Shown here: positions 7,671 to 16,185 of the stretch, piece by piece
Position numbering within the stretch: position 1 is the first letter of the stretch
Layout of the letters: each line of letters opens with the position of its first letter
Assembly: GCA_017530365.1 (NCBI GenBank)
Contig: JAFXMK010000004.1
Coordinates: 62,001-126,000, forward strand
Source of the DNA: Bacteroidales bacterium
Lineage (GTDB): Bacteria > Bacteroidota > Bacteroidia > Bacteroidales > F082
Length of the DNA: 64,000 nucleotides
Direction: 5' to 3'
Program-made: the position numbers and the translations under genes
The notes under the pieces: model-generated
The model's database searches: none
What the model saw: only the letters and a program-made list of their open reading frames with translations
Told to the model about the DNA's origin: nothing

Positions 7671-9298
7671 CAATCCTTATCTGTTTTCCGTTTTGGTTGG
7701 GTCCTGATTTTCTGTTCATTGACCTTTTCCATGGTCTGTTTCTCTTGATTTTCAAGGGCATCCAACATTCGCTGGGCATCCTCCTTGGAGATGTCTTGAG
7801 GACTTTGCTTTTGCTGTTGTTGCTGTTGATCTTGCTGTTGGTCCTGTTGGTTCTGCTGCTGGTCTTGTTGATCTTGCTGATCTTGCTGGTCCTGTTGCTG
7901 ATCTTGCTGTTGCTGTTGTTGATCCTGGTTTTCACCTTCCTGTTTCTCAAACACAGCGCTGACCATCACATCCATGCCAGGCATAGTAAAGAAGTTACCC
8001 AGCGGCTGAACATGCACCGATGTATCGCCCAGCTGAAATATCTTGTATTCCTTGAACTTATATTCAGGATCAGGCTCGTTTCTCAATGTCACCGTCTCTC
8101 CTCTTGTAGCCTGCTCAACATCAAGTAGCACACGGCCACCTTCAATAGCGGTATCGGCCACAACCTTATAATAGTCCTGAGCCTCTACGAAAGAAGCCTT
8201 CACCGTGACATCACTATCGATCATCTGAAACACATTCATGTCGGTTACGGGGGCTGTGGTTGTTGGGTCTTTATCGCTGACCACAGTAAGTTCGCCCAAC
8301 TGATAGCCCTTTTCGGGTTTGACAATAATGCCGATATTCTGTCCCGGCAGTGCCAATGAGTCGGTTACCATCACTTGCCCATGTTCCGTTGAATCCACGC
8401 GGACACGGAGTGCCGTGCGGAAAAGTGCCGAAACCGTGACATCGAAATCAGGCATCTGGAACACAGTGTCGTTGACGGGCACCGAATCGGTAGGACTGCC
8501 CGTCTTCGTCACGATGTACCTGTCCACCATGTATTTCGGTTCCGGTTGTGCATGCAGTACCACCTGCTGTCCCTCCACCGCCTTTTGTCGGTCGGCCGAC
8601 ACCGTTCCATGCTTGGTGTTCTTATCCATGGAAATCTTGTGGTATTGCTTGAATTCGGCAGATACCAGCACATCGAACTTCGGCATCTCGAAATGGTTGC
8701 CGCTCACATTCACCGTAACCTGGTTATCATCCGCCTTGACCACAACGTATTTTGACAAGCCATAGCCATCGTCTGCTTTACCTGTCAAAGTGATTGTCTG
8801 GCCGTTAAAAGCCATCTTTTCGTTGGCTTCAACCGAACCGTGAGGAATAGCCGGATTCACCATGATGCGGCTCTTTACCAGATGGGCGCGGCAAAATTCA
8901 AGATTGTACAGGGCATCTGCATTGTCAGCATCAATCTTCAATGCCGTTTTGTAAATATTGAATGCATCGTAATACTTGCCTTGCTCCAACAGACAGTTGC
9001 CCATGTTGAACACCGCCTGTGACTTCAGCTTGGCATCAGGGGTGAGTTCCAACACCTTTTGGAAGGCGTCGAAGGCATCCGTATAATTCTCCTGTTTATA
9101 CAATGCATCTCCCAAATTAAACTGGGCATCTGCACAAGTAGGTTTGTCTTCAAGTACCTTGCGGTATTTAACTTCCGCCTCAGTGAAATTACCTTTGCGG
9201 TATAGACGGTTGCCCTTGCGAATCTGCTTCTCAACTGTCTGTGCCTGCAGGGTCAAAACGGACAGCAGGCATATCATGATCATCAATTTCTTACGCAT
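7667..9298 (-). CDS. batC: BatC: TPR protein with four inserted InlB-type repeats and a Gln/Asp-rich tract
   Basis: Residue numbers count from GTG 9301 (544 residues); the ATG at 9298 is one codon in. A signal peptide (to about 21) is followed by TPRs (about 24-140), as expected for BatC. Residues about 145-452 are unusual: four repeats of about 75 residues, each ending in a variant of FxMPxFDVxVSAxF (ends near 217, 294, 371 and 451). They resemble the Flg_new/InlB B-repeat beta domain. A run of Q and D/Q residues (about 459-498) leads to the conserved BatC tail (DISKEDAQRMLDALENQEKQ) and a basic end. Typical BatC proteins of Bacteroides, as I recall, are roughly half this length and lack the repeats. 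The start overlaps batB by 8 bases. Confidence 0.85.
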   Translation of the reverse strand: MRKKLMIMICLLSVLTLQAQTVEKQIRKGNRLYRKGNFTEAEVKYRKVLEDKPTCADAQFNLGDALYKQENYTDAFDAFQKVLELTPDAKLKSQAVFNMGNCLLEQGKYYDAFNIYKTALKIDADNADALYNLEFCRAHLVKSRIMVNPAIPHGSVEANEKMAFNGQTITLTGKADDGYGLSKYVVVKADDNQVTVNVSGNHFEMPKFDVLVSAEFKQYHKISMDKNTKHGTVSADRQKAVEGQQVVLHAQPEPKYMVDRYIVTKTGSPTDSVPVNDTVFQMPDFDVTVSALFRTALRVRVDSTEHGQVMVTDSLALPGQNIGIIVKPEKGYQLGELTVVSDKDPTTTAPVTDMNVFQMIDSDVTVKASFVEAQDYYKVVADTAIEGGRVLLDVEQATRGETVTLRNEPDPEYKFKEYKIFQLGDTSVHVQPLGNFFTMPGMDVMVSAVFEKQEGENQDQQQQQQDQQQDQQDQQDQQDQQQNQQDQQQDQQQQQQKQSPQDISKEDAQRMLDALENQEKQTMEKVNEQKIRTQPKRKTDKDW

Positions 9299-10352
9299 CA
9301 CCTACTCCTTTCCTCTCAAAGATATTGAATTTGGTCTCCCAACCTTTCTTTCCCGACGACATGAAGATCAGCACCAACAACAGGATAATGGCAGCTCCTA
9401 CAAACCACTGAAACTGGTCCTCGTAGTCAGTAAATACTTGGGTTTCAATCTCGGTTTTGTCCAACTTGGAGATGTCGTCGTAAATCTTCTCCAGACCCAC
9501 GTTGGAGTTGTTGGCTCTGACGTACATGCCACCGCCGGCATCGGCAATACGGCGCAGCATCTCCTCGTCAAGACGAGTCACGATGGTGTTGCCGCTCTTA
9601 TCCTTTTTATAACCGACCATACGGCCATATTGGTTGTATTCTGGGATGGGTGCTCCATCGGGCAGACCCATGCCGATGGTATAGATCTTAATGCCTTTCT
9701 TGGCGGCTTCCTTGGCAGCACTCATGGCCGCGTCATTCTCATGGTCTTCACCATCTGAGATGATGATGATTGCCTTGCTCCGTTCATCGGAAGAGAAAGA
9801 ATTCATGGCCAAGTTGATGGCTTCACCTATGGCGGTTCCCTGTGAAGCCACGCTATTGGTGTTCACCGAAGCCAAGAACATCTTGGCAGCGGCATAATCT
9901 GTAGTAATCGGCAGTTGCACAAACGCCTTCTCTGCAAAAACAATCACACCTAGGCGGTCGCCTTGCAAGTCACCAATCAACTTGTTGATGGCTTGCTTTG
10001 AACGGTCGAGACGACTCGGGACAATATCCTGGGCATTCATGGAGTTGGAGACGTCAACGGCAATGTAAAGATCAATGCCTTCCCGCTTTACCTCTTCCAT
10101 TTTCGAGCCGCTCTGAAGGTTGGCCAGCCCGAGGATCAGACAGGCAATCATCAGCAGGAACACGATGAACTTGAAGACACTGCGCCGTCCTGAACGTTGC
10201 GGCACCAAATAATCACGCATCTCCACATCGGCGAAACGCTTGAAAACCTTATCCTGTCTCAGTCGAATCAATATATAGATGATGATCAGTACTGGAATGA
10301 TCAACAACCAATACAGATACTCAGGATGTTCAAATCTCAATACATTTTCCAT
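9291..10352 (-). CDS. batB: BatB: membrane-anchored von Willebrand factor A protein
   Basis: The 353-residue protein has two N-terminal membrane segments (about 14-30 and 58-77), a VWA domain (about 90-290) and a C-terminal membrane segment (about 315-333, FVGAAIILLLVLIFM). The metal-ion-dependent adhesion motif is intact: DVSNSMNAQD, with later TDYA and ISDGEDHEND. BatB and BatA are paralogues facing the periplasm and are thought to work with the MoxR ATPase and DUF58 protein as a chaperone-like envelope complex. It starts 5 bases after batA. Confidence 0.93.
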   Translation of the reverse strand: MENVLRFEHPEYLYWLLIIPVLIIIYILIRLRQDKVFKRFADVEMRDYLVPQRSGRRSVFKFIVFLLMIACLILGLANLQSGSKMEEVKREGIDLYIAVDVSNSMNAQDIVPSRLDRSKQAINKLIGDLQGDRLGVIVFAEKAFVQLPITTDYAAAKMFLASVNTNSVASQGTAIGEAINLAMNSFSSDERSKAIIIISDGEDHENDAAMSAAKEAAKKGIKIYTIGMGLPDGAPIPEYNQYGRMVGYKKDKSGNTIVTRLDEEMLRRIADAGGGMYVRANNSNVGLEKIYDDISKLDKTEIETQVFTDYEDQFQWFVGAAIILLLVLIFMSSGKKGWETKFNIFERKGVGDA

Positions 10353-10357
10353 AATCC

Positions 10358-11356
10358 TTACTCCGAAATCGTTCTAAAAACAGTCTTACGTAAAATGAAT
10401 TCAAGCAACAGCAAACCGAGTGCCCAAGCCACCAATGGATAGAATTCCTCATGGAGGTGCCTGAACTCGGTCACTTCGATTTTTGAACGTTCCAACTTGT
10501 CAATCTCATCATAGATCTCGTCAAGTTTCTGGTTAGAGGTGGCACGGAAATACTTGCCACCTGAGCTATTGGCGATGGTCGTCAACAACTTCTCGTCGAT
10601 TTCCACCTTCATTTGTTGGTATTGAGTACCAAAGATGGTATTCACTGGAAATGGCGCCGTGCCATACGAACCCACGCCCACAGTATAGACACGAATGCCA
10701 TAGAGCTTGGCCAGCTCAGCAGCGGTATAGGGATCCACCGAGCCCGCATTGTTCAAACCGTCGGTAAGCAAGATGATGACTCGCGAAACAGCCTCGCTGT
10801 CCTTCAATCGGTTGATGGCCGTGGCCAATCCATCGCCGATAGCGGTACCATCGTCAATCATGCCAGTCTTCAACTCCTTGAGCATGTTGAGCATGATGCC
10901 GTGGTCGGTGGTGAGAGGCACCTGTGTAAACGATTCACCTGCGAATACCACCAGCCCCATACGGTCGGTGGGACGGCTTTCCACAAAGTCGGCAGCCACC
11001 TGTTTTGAGGCTTCCAGACGGTCAGGCTTCAAGTCACGGGCTAACATACTGCCCGAAATATCCTGCGCCAGAATGATGTCTATACCCTCAATGTTGGAGG
11101 TTTGGCTCGTCGAAGAGCTCTGCGGACGGGCCATGGCAACCATTAACAAGGCCAAAGCGGCCAGCTGCAAGGCAAACAAGATGTGACGGAAATAGACTTT
11201 CCAACTCCGAGGCAGGTTGTCAAAACCAGTCGTGTCGGAATAGCGCACCGAGGCTTCCTGCTTTTTATGGCGGAAGACGTACCAAACGATGGCTGCCGGG
11301 ATGATCAACAATCCCCACAGCAGCTTAGGATTCGCAAAAGTGATGTCCTCAAACAT
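10358..11356 (-). CDS. batA: BatA: membrane-anchored von Willebrand factor A protein
   Basis: The 332-residue paralogue of BatB has the same layout: N-terminal spans (about 10-25 and 57-78), a VWA domain (about 88-290) and a C-terminal span (about 308-325). The MIDAS residues are DISGSM, followed by TTDH and LLTDGLNNAG. The C-terminus FILRKTVFRTISE is basic and likely cytoplasmic. The ATG overlaps the end of the BatD-like gene by 8 bases, consistent with coupled translation in the operon. Confidence 0.93.
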   Translation of the reverse strand: MFEDITFANPKLLWGLLIIPAAIVWYVFRHKKQEASVRYSDTTGFDNLPRSWKVYFRHILFALQLAALALLMVAMARPQSSSTSQTSNIEGIDIILAQDISGSMLARDLKPDRLEASKQVAADFVESRPTDRMGLVVFAGESFTQVPLTTDHGIMLNMLKELKTGMIDDGTAIGDGLATAINRLKDSEAVSRVIILLTDGLNNAGSVDPYTAAELAKLYGIRVYTVGVGSYGTAPFPVNTIFGTQYQQMKVEIDEKLLTTIANSSGGKYFRATSNQKLDEIYDEIDKLERSKIEVTEFRHLHEEFYPLVAWALGLLLLEFILRKTVFRTISE

Positions 11357-12323
11357 GGTTCACCTCCTCTTCCTTGGCCCTCGCGGCTTGATAGTGTTCG
11401 TAACTCTTGTTGACGAAATCCGTCATATCACTCATTGCGTTATCGTTCTCCAATGGGGATGTGGTATATTTGGCGAACTTCACCAAGTCGGACAACTCCA
11501 TGGTATCTTTCAGTTTTCCGTAAATCTCGAGGTCGAAATTCAGTTCCTTCACATCCCGAAGGATGTCGTCGGTGGTCATCTCCACAGCATTCACGTTGAA
11601 CTGGCCTTCGATATATTCACGGGCAATGTCGGATAAGCCGGAATAATACTCCTTGACCTTACCCACCTGCCACAGCTTTTGCTGCTTGAGGCTTTCAAGG
11701 TCTCCGATGGCCTTGTCGTAGGGAGGTGTCACGGGGCCTTTGACAGGCTCACCGTTCTCATCGACTCTGGGCTTGCGATGCTTTATGACATACCAAACAA
11801 TCAAGCCCAGCAATGCCAAGACAAGCGCACCTAGAATCCACGGGAAAACCTCTTTCATCGAAATAGGCTGGTCGATGGGGGGCACTATCGGGCGGAAAGC
11901 CTGAGTGGTGTCCACCGTGATGGCGGTGGCATAAAGCTGCACCGGGTCGGTAAAAGCTTTCATGCGCAGCTGGTCCTCGACCGACTTGGCGTAAGTCAAG
12001 CCAACCGATGGAACTTGTACATAGCCAGTGTCGAACGTCATCAAAGTCAGCTGCTGCTGCACGATGATGTTGCTATCGGCATCGGCGGTACGCACCAAGT
12101 CACCACGTTTCAATATGTCAATCTGCTCTGACAAAGTGTCAGTCGCAAATTCATTCCATTCCACATAATAGCCGTATGGCACCTTCATCGTCAGATCAAG
12201 CGAGAAAGGCTTGCCTACGGCGACATGATCGTCTTGGACTCTGGCGGAGACTTCAACGCCCTGCGCTGAAGCCGTAGCAAGCAGTCCCAAGACTAAACCG
12301 ATCATCAAAAACAATCTTTTCAT
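11349..12323 (-). CDS. BatD-like membrane protein of the Bat operon
   Basis: The 324-residue protein has a signal peptide (MKRLFLMIGLVLGLLATASAQ), a periplasmic beta domain (about 22-150) resembling the N-terminal Ig-like domain of BatD, one membrane span (about 167-186, ILGALVLALLGLIVWYVIKH), and a cytoplasmic helical region (about 190-324) with charged helices like those of DUF4381/BatD tails. It overlaps the DUF58 gene by 4 bases (ATGA) and batA by 8. Bat operons commonly carry such a protein at this position. Its exact role is unknown; it probably bridges the complex across the membrane. Confidence 0.8.
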   Translation of the reverse strand: MKRLFLMIGLVLGLLATASAQGVEVSARVQDDHVAVGKPFSLDLTMKVPYGYYVEWNEFATDTLSEQIDILKRGDLVRTADADSNIIVQQQLTLMTFDTGYVQVPSVGLTYAKSVEDQLRMKAFTDPVQLYATAITVDTTQAFRPIVPPIDQPISMKEVFPWILGALVLALLGLIVWYVIKHRKPRVDENGEPVKGPVTPPYDKAIGDLESLKQQKLWQVGKVKEYYSGLSDIAREYIEGQFNVNAVEMTTDDILRDVKELNFDLEIYGKLKDTMELSDLVKFAKYTTSPLENDNAMSDMTDFVNKSYEHYQAARAKEEEVNHV

Positions 12324-13198
12324 CGTCTCGACTCCCTCTTCTTGAACAATTGCATCAAAGGTTTCACATAGTCTTCATCAGTGTAAATCAACGTATTGTC
12401 AATACCTTGCATGGTAAAGAGTCTGTTCAAGGCCAGTGCCTCACGCTGGATCATCTGCAGATAGGCATCGTGCCATGCACGACTAGAGGTATCGACCCAC
12501 TTCTCTCGTCCAGTCTCAGCATCCTTGAATTTCACCAAACCAACTTTAGGAATCTCCATCTCGCGACGGTCCGTGATACGCAGGGCCACCAAGTCGTGTT
12601 TGTTGGCGGCGATACGCAATTCCTGTTCAAAGTTCTTGGACGTCATGAAGTCGGAGATCAGGAAGGCAGTGGTTCTGCGCTTGATGGCTGAAGTCAGAAA
12701 GCGGAGTCCTTCTCCGATGTCAGTGCCGTTCTCTTCTGGCTTGAAATCCACGATCTCGCGAATGATGCGAAGGATATGGGTACTGCCTTTCTTTGGTGGG
12801 ATAAACTTCTCGATCTTGCTGCTGAAAAAGATGACGCCGACCTTGTCGTTATTCTGGATAGCAGAAAACGCCAACACGGCGGCAAGCTCAGCGGTCAGGT
12901 CACGTTTCGACTGCTCTCGCGAGCCGAAGTCGTTGGATCCCGACACGTCGATGAGCAGCATCACCGTCATCTCACGCTCTTCTTCGAAGATCTTGACGAA
13001 AGGCTTGTTGAAGCGAGCAGTGACGTTCCAATCGATGTTGCGGATGTCGTCGCCGTACTCGTACTCACGCACCTCGCTGAAGGTCATACCACGGCCTTTG
13101 AAGGCGCTGTGGTACTGACCAGAGAAGATGTGGTTCGACAGCCCTCGTGTCTTGATCTCGATTTTTTTTACCTTTTTAAAAATGTCGTTTGCTTCCAT
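12320..13198 (-). CDS. DUF58 domain protein of the MoxR/Bat system
   Basis: The 292-residue cytoplasmic protein has the DUF58 hallmark (about 38-75: FSEVREYEYGDDIRNIDWNV, then TARFNKPFVKIFEEEREM) followed by a VWA-like fold with the metal-site motif DVSGSNDFG. DUF58 proteins occur beside MoxR ATPases and VWA proteins and are regarded as partners or clients of the ATPase. Its end overlaps the downstream gene (ATGA), and it is separated from moxR by a heptad array. Confidence 0.93.
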   Translation of the reverse strand: MEANDIFKKVKKIEIKTRGLSNHIFSGQYHSAFKGRGMTFSEVREYEYGDDIRNIDWNVTARFNKPFVKIFEEEREMTVMLLIDVSGSNDFGSREQSKRDLTAELAAVLAFSAIQNNDKVGVIFFSSKIEKFIPPKKGSTHILRIIREIVDFKPEENGTDIGEGLRFLTSAIKRRTTAFLISDFMTSKNFEQELRIAANKHDLVALRITDRREMEIPKVGLVKFKDAETGREKWVDTSSRAWHDAYLQMIQREALALNRLFTMQGIDNTLIYTDEDYVKPLMQLFKKRESRR

Positions 13199-13202
13199 AA
13201 GA

Positions 13203-13239
13203 ATTCTTACTTCTTACTTCTGACTTCTAACTTCTTTTA
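13203..13239 (-). repeat. Heptad array, GAAGTAA family, moxR-DUF58 junction
   Basis: On the minus strand the moxR stop (TAA) is followed by AAGAAGTTAGAAG, then TCAGAAG, TAAGAAG, TAAGAAT. The array fills the spacer from the moxR stop to within 5 bases of the DUF58 ATG. Same family as the batC-batD array. Confidence 0.85.
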
Positions 13240-14229
13240 CGGCACCTCCACGGTATTCAGGATTTCGTTGATGATCTCTTCAGTGGTCACGTTCTCAGCC
13301 TCAGCCTCGTAAGTCAAGCCGATACGGTGACGCAGCACGTCATGGGCGACAGCACGGACGTCCTCTGGGATGACATAACCACGGCGTTTGATGAAGGCGT
13401 ATGCCTTGGAGGCCAGGGCCAGGTTGATGGTGGCACGAGGTGAGCCACCGTAGCTGATCATGTTGGTGAATTTCTTCAGTTTGTAGTCGCTCGGGAAACG
13501 CGAGGCAAATACGATGTCGGTGATATAATTTTCAATCTTTTCGTCGAGATAGACCTCGCGGCATACCTCACGGGCGCGGATGATATCCTCCGGCTTGACG
13601 ACCGCGTTGATCTTTGACGCAGCATTGCCGATATTCTGACGAAGGATGAGCTTTTCTTCATCTTTCTTGGGATAGTTGATCACGACCTTGAGCATGAAAC
13701 GGTCCACCTGGGCTTCCGGCAAGGGATAGGTGCCTTCTTGCTCGATGGGGTTCTGGGTAGCCATCACGAGGAAAGGATCCGGCAGCTGGAAGGTCTCGTC
13801 ACCGATCGTTACCTGATGCTCCTGCATGGCTTCAAGCAAAGCACTCTGCACCTTGGCAGGAGAACGGTTGATTTCATCGGCCAGGATGAAGTTGGCGAAG
13901 ATAGGACCGCGACGGGTCACAAACTCCTCTTTCTTTTGGCTGTAAATCATCGTACCGATCAGGTCGGCCGGCAACAGGTCGGGAGTAAACTGAATACGGC
14001 TGAAGTCGGCATCAATGGCCTGCGCCATCGATTTGATGGCAAGGGTCTTGGCCAACCCAGGAACACCTTCCAGCAAGATGTGTCCGTTGGCCAGCAAGCC
14101 GATCAGCAATCTTTCGGTCATCTGTTTCTGTCCGACAATGACCTTGTTCATTTCCAGGTTGATTAAATCCACAAATTGGCTTTCACGCTGGATTTTCTCG
14201 TTCAATTCACGAATGTCAGTCTCTATCAT
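13237..14229 (-). CDS. moxR: MoxR-family AAA+ ATPase
   Basis: The 330-residue AAA+ ATPase of the MoxR/RavA branch has a Walker A motif (GVPGLAKT, about 54-61), Walker B with sensor context (ILADEINRSPAKVQSALLEA), and sensor 1 plus the arginine-finger region (VMATQNPIEQEGTYPLPEAQ, then VDRFMLKV). A C-terminal lid domain is present. MoxR proteins act as chaperone-like ATPases for VWA/DUF58 partners. It is the first gene of the eight-gene Bat operon. Confidence 0.95.
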   Translation of the reverse strand: MIETDIRELNEKIQRESQFVDLINLEMNKVIVGQKQMTERLLIGLLANGHILLEGVPGLAKTLAIKSMAQAIDADFSRIQFTPDLLPADLIGTMIYSQKKEEFVTRRGPIFANFILADEINRSPAKVQSALLEAMQEHQVTIGDETFQLPDPFLVMATQNPIEQEGTYPLPEAQVDRFMLKVVINYPKKDEEKLILRQNIGNAASKINAVVKPEDIIRAREVCREVYLDEKIENYITDIVFASRFPSDYKLKKFTNMISYGGSPRATINLALASKAYAFIKRRGYVIPEDVRAVAHDVLRHRIGLTYEAEAENVTTEEIINEILNTVEVP

Positions 14230-14268
14230 AGTTGGCAGTTGTTTAGTTGTCAGTTAATCAGTTGGCGG
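14230..14268 (-). repeat. Heptad/octad array, AACTGAN family, upstream of moxR
   Basis: The plus strand reads GTTGGCA, GTTGTTTA, GTTGTCA, GTTAATCA, GTTGGCG; on the moxR sense strand these become AACTGCC, AACTGAT, AACTGAC and AACAACT-like units of 7-8 bases. Here the array sits in the 5' leader rather than behind a stop codon. Confidence 0.7.
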
Positions 14269-14349
14269 GCTGCCCGTCAAAAAGCATGCAAAATTAGGGT
14301 TTTGTCAGGAAAAATAACTCCTATTTAATAATTTTATTGTCTTTATTCA

Positions 14350-14357
14350 TAAATTTG
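14350..14357 (+). promoter_or_regulatory. -7 promoter element of the aspartokinase gene
   Basis: TAAATTTG is an exact TAnnTTTG match 23 bases before the ATG at 14381, a typical Bacteroidetes spacing with a short leader. A clear -33 TTTG is absent at the expected distance. Confidence 0.7.
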
Positions 14358-14380
14358 CAAAGTAAAAGAGATCTGTCATC

Positions 14381-15670
14381 ATGATCAAGAAAATCTATAA
14401 ATTCGGCGGTGCCTCGGTAAAAGATGCCGATGCCGTCCGTAATCTCAAGAATATCGTAGCACAGCATAAGGACGAGGATATATTCTTAGTGGTTTCGGCC
14501 ATGGGCAAAACCACCAACATGTTGGAAAAAGCGCTCAAGGACTTCCGCGATCACGATGGAGAGCTCGGAATCGAGGCCCTCAGTGAAGTCATGAGTTACC
14601 ATGAAAAAATTATTCTGGATCTCTTTGACCAAAATCATGAGCACCCCGTGATCGAGTCGGTTTCCAGCCTCTTTATTGAGCTTTGGGAGAAGTTGCAGAA
14701 CACCGACCAGCCCTACGATTACCAATATGATCAGACGGTAAGCTACGGAGAGTTGATCTCCACCACCATCATCCAAGAATACCTCAACCACTGTGATGTA
14801 CCTTGCCGCTGGCTTGATGCACGGAAGTACGTATTGACCGACGAGCGCTTCCGTGCCGCATCACCCAACTGGGATGAAACACGTTTGCGCATCAGCAAGC
14901 TCAACGACGAGCACATCCACGGCATCGTGTGTATCACCCAAGGTTTCATAGGGTCCACCGTCGATGGCAAACACAGCGTCACCTTGGGCCGCGAGGGCTC
15001 CGACTACACTGCGGCCATTTTTGCCAACTGCCTTGACGCCGAAGAAGTCACCATTTGGAAAGATGTGGACGGACTACTCAACGCTGACCCAAAGCGCTTT
15101 GACGAGACAGTACAACTCCCTCACATTACCTACTCCGAAGCTATCGAGTTGGCCTTCTACGGCGCTTCCATCATTCACCCCAAGACTCTCAAACCGCTTC
15201 AAAACAAGAATATCACCCTCAAGGTGCAATCGTTTTTGAATCCAGACCATGCACCTTCCATCATTGATGGCAAAGCCGATCGTAGCATCGGAAAGGTACC
15301 ATCATATATCGTCAAGGACAATCAGACGCTGGTCTCCATTTCGCCTCGCGACTATTCCTTTATGAATGAGCACAATCTCAGGCTCATCTTTGCCGCCTGC
15401 GACGAGCTCAACATCCACTCCAATGTTATCCAAACCTCGGCTTTGATGCTATCCTTCTGCTTCGATCACGACGAGGAAAAACTGAAAGGCCTCGTCGGAT
15501 CACTCCGCGAGACCTTCCAAGTGAAATATAACAAGGGCTTGACTTTGTTCACTATTAGACATTACGACAATGCCTATACCATGGGAGACCGCTTCCTAGA
15601 AGGAAGAAAAGTCTATCTAAAACAAAGCAGCAGAAGCACTTTACAGTATGTAGTGAGGAGTGAGGAGTGA
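14381..15670 (+). CDS. lysC: Aspartate kinase
   Basis: The 429-residue monofunctional aspartokinase catalyses ATP-dependent phosphorylation of aspartate, the entry step for lysine, threonine and methionine (and diaminopimelate for the wall). Motifs: KFGGASVKDA near the start, the catalytic core around TLGREGSDYTAA and WKDVDGLLNADP, and a C-terminal regulatory part with ACT-like elements (about 310-425). The last six residues (VRSEE and the stop) are read from a heptad array (GTGAGGA units), so the natural C-terminus is partly repeat-derived. Alone on its strand, with its own promoter, diverging from moxR. Confidence 0.93.
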   Translation: MIKKIYKFGGASVKDADAVRNLKNIVAQHKDEDIFLVVSAMGKTTNMLEKALKDFRDHDGELGIEALSEVMSYHEKIILDLFDQNHEHPVIESVSSLFIELWEKLQNTDQPYDYQYDQTVSYGELISTTIIQEYLNHCDVPCRWLDARKYVLTDERFRAASPNWDETRLRISKLNDEHIHGIVCITQGFIGSTVDGKHSVTLGREGSDYTAAIFANCLDAEEVTIWKDVDGLLNADPKRFDETVQLPHITYSEAIELAFYGASIIHPKTLKPLQNKNITLKVQSFLNPDHAPSIIDGKADRSIGKVPSYIVKDNQTLVSISPRDYSFMNEHNLRLIFAACDELNIHSNVIQTSALMLSFCFDHDEEKLKGLVGSLRETFQVKYNKGLTLFTIRHYDNAYTMGDRFLEGRKVYLKQSSRSTLQYVVRSEE

Positions 15671-15729
15671 GGAGTGAGGAGTGAGGAGTATAAAAAGCTA
15701 CTCCTAACTCCTAACTCCTAACTCCCAAC
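15653..15729. repeat. Inverted pair of heptad arrays, GTGAGGA/GTTAGGA, between convergent genes
   Basis: About five GTGAGGA units (15653-15690) run from inside the aspartokinase gene, supplying its stop TGA. After a short loop (TATAAAAAGC) about four TCCTAAC units (15701-15729), the reverse complement of GTTAGGA, run up to the stop of the minus-strand gene at 15731. The arms can pair (AGGAGT with ACTCCT repeated) into a long hairpin, which may serve both genes as a terminator. Confidence 0.85.
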
Positions 15730-15730
15730 T

Positions 15731-16153
15731 TCAATAGTCCCAATTATCGTATTTGAGTTTGGCGTTGGCGGCCTTTCGTTCCGCATTGATGGCGTCGTAT
15801 TTCGCCGCATCATCGTTTTTGCCGGTTTTCTTGCCAGCGTTCTTGTCCTTGGCGGTTTCTTGTTCTTTCTCAAGTTGTTCCTGCTCCTCATTCAGGGCTT
15901 CATTGGCTTCTTTAGCAGCCTGATTGATGGAATCGAGGCGAGCCGCCTGTTTCTCAACCTCCTTTTCAACCGCATCTTCAATGGTTTGGGAGATTTTTTC
16001 GGATTGTTTGTCTATTTCCTTTTGAATGGTCTTCTCCACTGCTTTTTCAGCTCCTTTTTTAACAGCCCTTCCGATGATACCACCAATTTGGGCATGTGCT
16101 GGGACCAAGGCCACGGCAAACAATATGGTCAACAATAAGAATAGTTTTTTCAT
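15731..16153 (-). CDS. Small secreted charged helical protein
   Basis: The 140-residue protein has a clear signal peptide (MKKLFLLLTILFAVALVPAHAQ). The mature chain (about 23-140) is almost wholly charged and predicted helical, with heptad-like runs (VEKTIQKEIDKQSEKISQTI, EKEVEKQAARLDSINQ, EEQEQLEKEQETAKDKN), suggesting a coiled coil. A lysine-rich linker (KNAGKKTGKND) precedes the end KLKYDNWDY. No catalytic motif. It may be a periplasmic structural or binding protein; no family recognised. It is 32 bases downstream of the next gene, so the two may be cotranscribed. Confidence 0.7.
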   Translation of the reverse strand: MKKLFLLLTILFAVALVPAHAQIGGIIGRAVKKGAEKAVEKTIQKEIDKQSEKISQTIEDAVEKEVEKQAARLDSINQAAKEANEALNEEQEQLEKEQETAKDKNAGKKTGKNDDAAKYDAINAERKAANAKLKYDNWDY

Positions 16154-16185
16154 TTTATTAACGGATTTATTTGTTACACAATGAT

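Noticed and set aside
7800..7930. Gln-rich repeat as an insertion or frameshift
   Set aside because: The frame is intact on both sides and the conserved BatC C-terminus follows, so it is a genuine low-complexity tract.
14261..14279. Short GC-rich inverted repeat in the moxR-lysC spacer
   Set aside because: At most six pairs with one G-U and a three-base loop, no T tract, and overlapping a repeat array; too weak to call.
15653..15729. Assembly artefact as the origin of the repeats
   Set aside because: Units vary between copies and families, flank different genes and keep reading frames open inside genes, which an artefact would not do; long reads could still confirm.
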